From Actinomycetes bacterium (GTDB lineage: Bacteria > Actinomycetota > Acidimicrobiia > Acidimicrobiales > RAAP-2), in assembly GCA_021848365.1 (NCBI GenBank), contig JAJZUS010000002.1:372001-436000 (forward strand): a stretch of DNA of 64,000 nt. Reading direction: 5' to 3'. Below the pieces are notes generated by a model. The model was given only the letters and a program-made list of their open reading frames with translations, was not told the DNA's origin and made no database searches. The position numbers were made by a program, and so were the translations under genes. Shown here piece after piece: positions 60,230-64,000 of the stretch. The stretch's first letter is position 1, and each line of letters opens with the position of its first letter.

Positions 60230-61909
60230 TCAGTCGCGGGTCAGCCTCTTGTAGCGCGTGCGGTGCGGCTGGTCCGCGTCGGTACCGAGACGACGGTGGC
60301 GATCGGCCTCGTAGTCGGAGAAGTTGCCCTCGAACCAGCGAACCTCACTATCGCCCTCGAAGGCGATGACGTGGGTCGCGATGCGGTCGAGGAACCACCG
60401 GTCGTGGCTGATCACGACGGCGCAGCCCGGGAACTCCAGCAGGGCGTCCTCCAGCGCGCGCAGGGTGTCGACGTCGAGGTCGTTCGTCGGCTCGTCGAGC
60501 AGCAGGACGTTGCCGCCCCGGCGCAGTACCGTGGCCAGCTGGACCCGATTGCGCTCGCCCCCCGACAGGTCGCCGACGCGCTTCTGCTGGTCGCTCCCCT
60601 TGAACCCGAAGCTCGCGACGTAGGCCCGCGCCGCCACCTCCCGACCCCCCACGACGAAGCGGTCCTGACCGCCCGAGATCTGGTCGAAGACCGTGGCGTC
60701 GGGATCGAGCTCCTCGCGCGACTGGTCCACGTAGGCGAAGCTCACCGTCGGTCCCACCTCGATGGTCCCCGTATCGGGCGCCATCTGACCGACGAGCATC
60801 CGGAAGAGCGTCGTCTTGCCGGCCCCGTTCGGGCCGATCACCCCGACGATGCCCCCGGGCGGGAGCAGGAACGAGAGGTCCTCGATCAGGATCCGATCGT
60901 CGAAGGACTTGGCGACGTCGTGCGCGTCCACGACCCGGTCCCCGAGGCGAGGCCCCGGTGGCACGAGGATCTCGAGCCGGTCGGGGCGCCGCTCGGCCGA
61001 CTCGGCCTCCGCGACGAGTTGGTTGAAGGCGCTCACGCGCGCCTTGCCCTTCGACTGGCGGGCCCGGGGCGACATCCGGATCCAGTCGAGCTCCCGCTCG
61101 AGCGCGGCCTGGCGGGCCCGGTCGGCCTTCTCTTCGGCGGCGAGTCGCGCCTGCTTCTGCTCGAGCCACGAGGAGTAGTTGCCCTCCCACGGGATCCCGT
61201 AGCCCCGGTCGAGCTCGAGGATCCACTTGGCCACGTTGTCGAGGAAGTAGCGGTCGTGCGTGATCGCGACGACCGTCCCCGGGTACTCCTGCAGGGCCCG
61301 CTCCAGCCAGGCGACCGACTCCGCGTCGAGGTGGTTGGTCGGCTCGTCGAGCAGGAGCAGGTCGGGCTTCGCGAGGAGGAGACGGCAGAGGGCGACCCGG
61401 CGGCGCTCGCCGCCCGAGAGGGTCGCCACCTCGGCGTCGGGCGGTGGCAGCCGCAGCGCGTCCATCGCGATCTCCAGGGTGCGGTCGAGGTCCCACGCGT
61501 TGAGCGCGTCGATGCGGGTCTGCAGGTCGGCCTGCTCGCCGAGGAGGGCGTCGAAGTCGGCGTCGGGGTCGGCCATCGCCGCGCACACCTCGTTGAAGCG
61601 CGCCAGCAGGTCGCGCTGCTCGGCCACCCCGTCCGAGACGTTCTCCACCACGTTGCGAGTCGGGTCGAGGGTGGGCTCCTGGGGGAGGTAGCCGACGGTG
61701 AAGCCCGGGGTGAGTCGGGCCTCGCCCGTGTAGCCGTCGTCGAGGCCCGCCATGATGCGCAGGAGCGACGACTTGCCCGAACCGTTCGATCCGATCACGC
61801 CGATCTTCGCCCCGGGATAGAAGGAGAGGTTGATCCCGCGCAGGACCTCGCGGTCGGGCGGATAGAAGCGACGAAGGTCGCGCATGGTGAAGATGAACTG
61901 GGCTGCCAC
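60230..61909 (-). CDS. ettA: ABC-F translation factor EttA
   Basis: A 559-residue protein with two ATP-binding domains and no membrane segment. It starts VAAQFIFTMRDLRRFYPPDR like other EttA proteins. First domain: GSNGSGKSSLLRIMAGLD, LSGGERRRVALCRLLLAKPD, LLLLDEPTNHLD; then the arm/linker with KQARLAAEEKADRARQAALE and MSPRARQSKGKARVSAFNQL. Second domain: GPNGAGKTTLFRMLVGQM, LSGGERNRVQLATVLRRGGN, LLLDEPTNDLD. It binds the ribosomal E site and gates the first peptide bond by ADP/ATP ratio. The GTG at 61909 matches the family start; longer readings add unrelated residues. Confidence 0.94.
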   Translation of the reverse strand: MAAQFIFTMRDLRRFYPPDREVLRGINLSFYPGAKIGVIGSNGSGKSSLLRIMAGLDDGYTGEARLTPGFTVGYLPQEPTLDPTRNVVENVSDGVAEQRDLLARFNEVCAAMADPDADFDALLGEQADLQTRIDALNAWDLDRTLEIAMDALRLPPPDAEVATLSGGERRRVALCRLLLAKPDLLLLDEPTNHLDAESVAWLERALQEYPGTVVAITHDRYFLDNVAKWILELDRGYGIPWEGNYSSWLEQKQARLAAEEKADRARQAALERELDWIRMSPRARQSKGKARVSAFNQLVAEAESAERRPDRLEILVPPGPRLGDRVVDAHDVAKSFDDRILIEDLSFLLPPGGIVGVIGPNGAGKTTLFRMLVGQMAPDTGTIEVGPTVSFAYVDQSREELDPDATVFDQISGGQDRFVVGGREVAARAYVASFGFKGSDQQKRVGDLSGGERNRVQLATVLRRGGNVLLLDEPTNDLDVDTLRALEDALLEFPGCAVVISHDRWFLDRIATHVIAFEGDSEVRWFEGNFSDYEADRHRRLGTDADQPHRTRYKRLTRD

Positions 61910-61955
61910 CTCACCAGTCTGACAAACGAGCGACCCGTCCACGTCGGGCGACCCG

Positions 61956-61961
61956 TACACT
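61956..61961 (+). promoter_or_regulatory. -10 element of a leaderless exporter mRNA
   Basis: TACACT ends seven bases before the GTG at 61969; no Shine-Dalgarno sequence is present. The same hexamer stands before the leaderless marR start. Confidence 0.4.
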
Positions 61962-61968
61962 GCCGCGC

Positions 61969-63390
61969 GTGAATGCCCACAAGGACCACCACGGGCACCG
62001 TCACGCCCCGGACTGGGTGATCCTGACCATCGCCTGCCTCGCCCAGTTCATGGTCGTGCTCGATGTCTCGATCGTCAACGTCGCCCTGCCCTCGATGCAG
62101 CGCGATCTCCACTTCACGCTCGACAGCGCGCAGTGGATCGTCAACGCCTACGTGATCGCCTTCGCGGGCTTCCTGCTGCTCGGCGGTCGCGCGGCCGACA
62201 TCGCGGGACGGCGACGCGTCTACCTCGTCGGGATCGCAATCTTCACGATCGCGAGCATCGGGGCCGGCTTCTCGGCGACGGGCACCCAGATCATCGCGGT
62301 CCGGGCGCTCCAGGGCCTCGGCGGAGCCATCCTGTCTCCGGCGACGCTCACGATCATCGTCACCACGTTCCACGGCGCGAAGCTGCCCCGCGCCATCGGT
62401 GCCTGGTCCGCCGTCGCCGGGGCCGGCGGGGCCGTCGGCGGCCTGCTCGGCGGCCTGCTCACCGGGTGGGCGTCGTGGCGGTGGGTCTTCTTCATCAACG
62501 TCCCGGTGGGCGTCGTCGCGATCGTCCTGGCGCTGCGCTACCTGCGCGAGCTGCGCAACCGTGACGCCGCCGTTCGACTCGACCTCGTCGGCGCGTTCCT
62601 CGTGACCGCGTCGCTCGCCGCCGCCGTCTACGGGGTCGTGCAGACGGCGACCACGGGCTGGGGCGACACGGCCACGCTCGCGTGGATCGGGGGCGGACTG
62701 CTCGGCCTGGTCGCCTTCGTCGGGTGGGAGGCCTCGGTCGCGTCGCACCCGCTGATGCCCCTGCGGCTCTTCCGTTCGCGGTCCCTCAGCGCGGCCAACG
62801 CGACGATGCTGCTGGTGGGCGGAGCCTTCTTCACGATGTGGTACTTCCTCACCTTCTTCTACCAGCAGGTGCTCGGCTACGACGCCGTGCGCACCGGCTT
62901 CGCCTTCTCGCCGATGGCCCTCGCGATCATCGTGGGCGCCCAGCTGAGCAGCCGCCTCGTGCGGCGCGTCGGGGTGCGCCCGCTGCTCGTGGCCGGCACG
63001 CTCCTCGCGACCGTCGGGTTCTGGTGGACGGCCGCGCTGACCCCGCACAGTCACTACGCGACCGACGTCGTCGTCCCATCGGTCATGTGCGCCTTCGCGA
63101 TCGGCCTCCTCTTCACCCCACTCGCCACCGCCGCCACGGCCGGGGTCGATCGTGCCGACGCCGGCCTCGCGTCGGGCGTCCTCAACACGTCGCGCCAGGT
63201 CGGCGGCTCGGTGGCTCTCGCCGCCCTCGGCACCGTCGCGATCGACCGCAGCGCCACCTTCGTCCACCCCTTCAGTGCGATCGCCCTGGTGAACGGGTAC
63301 GACTGGGCCTTTCGGCTCTCGGCGGCGATCACGCTGGCGGCCCTCGTGACCGCCCTCGTCGTCCCGCGCGCGGCCGGCCGAAAGCACTAG
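61969..63390 (+). CDS. MFS drug exporter, DHA2 (14-helix) family
   Basis: A 473-residue transporter with about 14 hydrophobic segments and a His-rich start (MNAHKDHHGHRHAPDW). Family motifs: ACLAQFMVVLDVSIVNVALP, FLLLGGRAADIAGRRRVYLV, AWSAVAGAGGAVGGLLGGLL and SWRWVFFINVPVG. It is related to the exporter at 30255-31736 but not a recent copy. It diverges from ettA, which can itself relate to antibiotic-type ABC-F proteins, though EttA is a housekeeping factor. The His-rich tail might bind metal; no evidence beyond composition. Confidence 0.92.
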   Translation: MNAHKDHHGHRHAPDWVILTIACLAQFMVVLDVSIVNVALPSMQRDLHFTLDSAQWIVNAYVIAFAGFLLLGGRAADIAGRRRVYLVGIAIFTIASIGAGFSATGTQIIAVRALQGLGGAILSPATLTIIVTTFHGAKLPRAIGAWSAVAGAGGAVGGLLGGLLTGWASWRWVFFINVPVGVVAIVLALRYLRELRNRDAAVRLDLVGAFLVTASLAAAVYGVVQTATTGWGDTATLAWIGGGLLGLVAFVGWEASVASHPLMPLRLFRSRSLSAANATMLLVGGAFFTMWYFLTFFYQQVLGYDAVRTGFAFSPMALAIIVGAQLSSRLVRRVGVRPLLVAGTLLATVGFWWTAALTPHSHYATDVVVPSVMCAFAIGLLFTPLATAATAGVDRADAGLASGVLNTSRQVGGSVALAALGTVAIDRSATFVHPFSAIALVNGYDWAFRLSAAITLAALVTALVVPRAAGRKH

Positions 63391-63506
63391 GCGTCGGGAC
63401 CGCGCGAACCGCTCGCCCGCGAGGGCGCGCACTAGTGTCTCCGAGGTAGTTCGCGGCTCGCTGGCCCACCCGGGGCCCTCGGGCTCGAACGCTCTGGAGG
63501 GAGTAC

Positions 63507-64000
63507 ATGAGTATGGGAGAGAAGGTGGGCGCCCGTCGTCTGGGTGCGCTGCTGGGGGCCGCGTCGCTGGTTCTGGGTGGACTGACGTTCGGCGCCTCGA
63601 TTGCCGCGTCGTCGGCCGGCGCCGCCGCGAAGTTCAAGGCCTGCGTCGTCACCGACACCGGTGGCATCAACGACAAGTCCTTCAACGCCTCGGCCTGGAA
63701 GGGTCTGCAGGACGCCGCGAAGAAGAACAAGAACATCGCGATCAGCTACCTGTCGTCGACGTCGTCCGCGGACTACGCGCCGAACATCAACACGTTCATC
63801 CACAAGGGCTGCGGCATCATCGTGACCGTCGGCTTCCTGATGGACTCGGCGACGGCGGCCGCGGCGAACGCGCACCCCAGCCAGAAGTTCGCGATCGTGG
63901 ACGACGCCCCGACGGTGAAGAAGGGCACGCACGTGCTGGCGCTCCAGTACGAGACCGACCAGGCCGCCTTCCTCGGCGGGTACCTGGCCGCCGCGATGAC
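63507..64000 (+). CDS. BMP-family ABC transporter substrate-binding protein, N-terminal part (runs off the window)
   Basis: The first 164 codons are inside the window. A signal peptide (MSMGEKVGARRLGALLGAAS, with a hydrophobic core and AAKFKA cleavage region) has no lipobox cysteine. The mature part begins ACVVTDTGGINDKSFNASAW, the hallmark of Bmp/Med lipoproteins such as PnrA that bind purine nucleosides, followed by GCGIIVTVGFLMDSATAAAA, KFAIVDDAP and ETDQAAFLGGYLAAAM. GGAGG is six bases before the ATG at 63507. It probably starts a nucleoside-uptake operon to the right. The lack of a lipobox is unusual for this family. Confidence 0.85.
   Translation, partial: MSMGEKVGARRLGALLGAASLVLGGLTFGASIAASSAGAAAKFKACVVTDTGGINDKSFNASAWKGLQDAAKKNKNIAISYLSSTSSADYAPNINTFIHKGCGIIVTVGFLMDSATAAAANAHPSQKFAIVDDAPTVKKGTHVLALQYETDQAAFLGGYLAAAM

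Noticed and set aside
59554-60254. Plus-strand open frames over the NifX-like gene and its relic
   Set aside because: They run antisense to a recognisable gene, and their similarity to each other is explained by the tandem duplication.

Overview
The window is high-GC DNA with short intergenic gaps, many 1-4 base gene overlaps and GTG starts. It most likely comes from an actinomycete. The mix of a full type IV pilus locus, a DUF4232 secreted protein, several CoA-ester enzymes and an Rv1355c-type protein suggests the class Acidimicrobiia; that placement is inference and no marker gene confirms it. I see no tRNA, rRNA, CRISPR array or insertion sequence. Several genes appear leaderless, with a -10 hexamer six to nine bases ahead of the start codon.

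Layout. 1-3.7 kb: acyl-CoA metabolism (a carboxyltransferase running off the left edge, an AIM24-like protein, a medium-chain acyl-CoA synthetase) and a secreted DUF4232 protein. 3.8-14 kb: a cyclic di-GMP region with three GGDEF proteins (PAS-GGDEF-EAL, GGDEF alone, GAF-GGDEF-EAL). Two of these are joined by 4-base overlaps to an unknown protein and a polytopic membrane protein, and they sit downstream of a roughly 960-residue fusion of an acyltransferase-like, a ThiF/E1-like and a nitroreductase-like domain. 14-25 kb: type IV pilus genes pilD, pilT, pilA, three minor pilin-like proteins (one carrying Ig-like repeats), pilC and pilB. 25-26 kb: two small paralogous proteins.

26.2-28.3 kb: an acetylation operon (GNAT, class II deacetylase, universal stress protein). 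28.3-31.7 kb: a DUF2236 oxygenase diverging from a MarR-methyltransferase-drug exporter operon, with a clear MarR-type operator between them. 31.8-36.8 kb: a two-component system whose kinase has a PspC domain, a divergent PspC protein and a FUSC-type membrane protein. 36.8-42.5 kb: acyl-CoA dehydrogenase, cyclopropane-fatty-acid-synthase-like enzyme, and a three-gene extracytoplasmic flavin electron-transfer module (ferric-reductase-like protein, FMN-binding protein, ApbE).

42.5-46.5 kb: SRPBCC protein, TetR regulator, membrane protein, pyrophosphatase, 3-hydroxyacyl-CoA dehydrogenase and purU. 46.5-54.5 kb: one long leftward operon with a CaiB/BaiF CoA-transferase, an HMG-CoA-lyase-like enzyme, IclR regulator, prpD, prpB, a methyltransferase, a PH-like protein and kynU. 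54.6-59.5 kb: a Liv-type ABC transporter with a recognisable promoter and a strong terminator. 59.7-64 kb: a NifX-like protein with a decayed partial duplicate, ettA, another drug exporter, and the start of a BMP-family binding protein.

The best candidates for little-described biology are the Rv1355c-type fusion beside the cyclic di-GMP operon, the acetyltransferase-deacetylase-stress-protein operon, the flavinylation module, and the Ig-repeat minor pilin.
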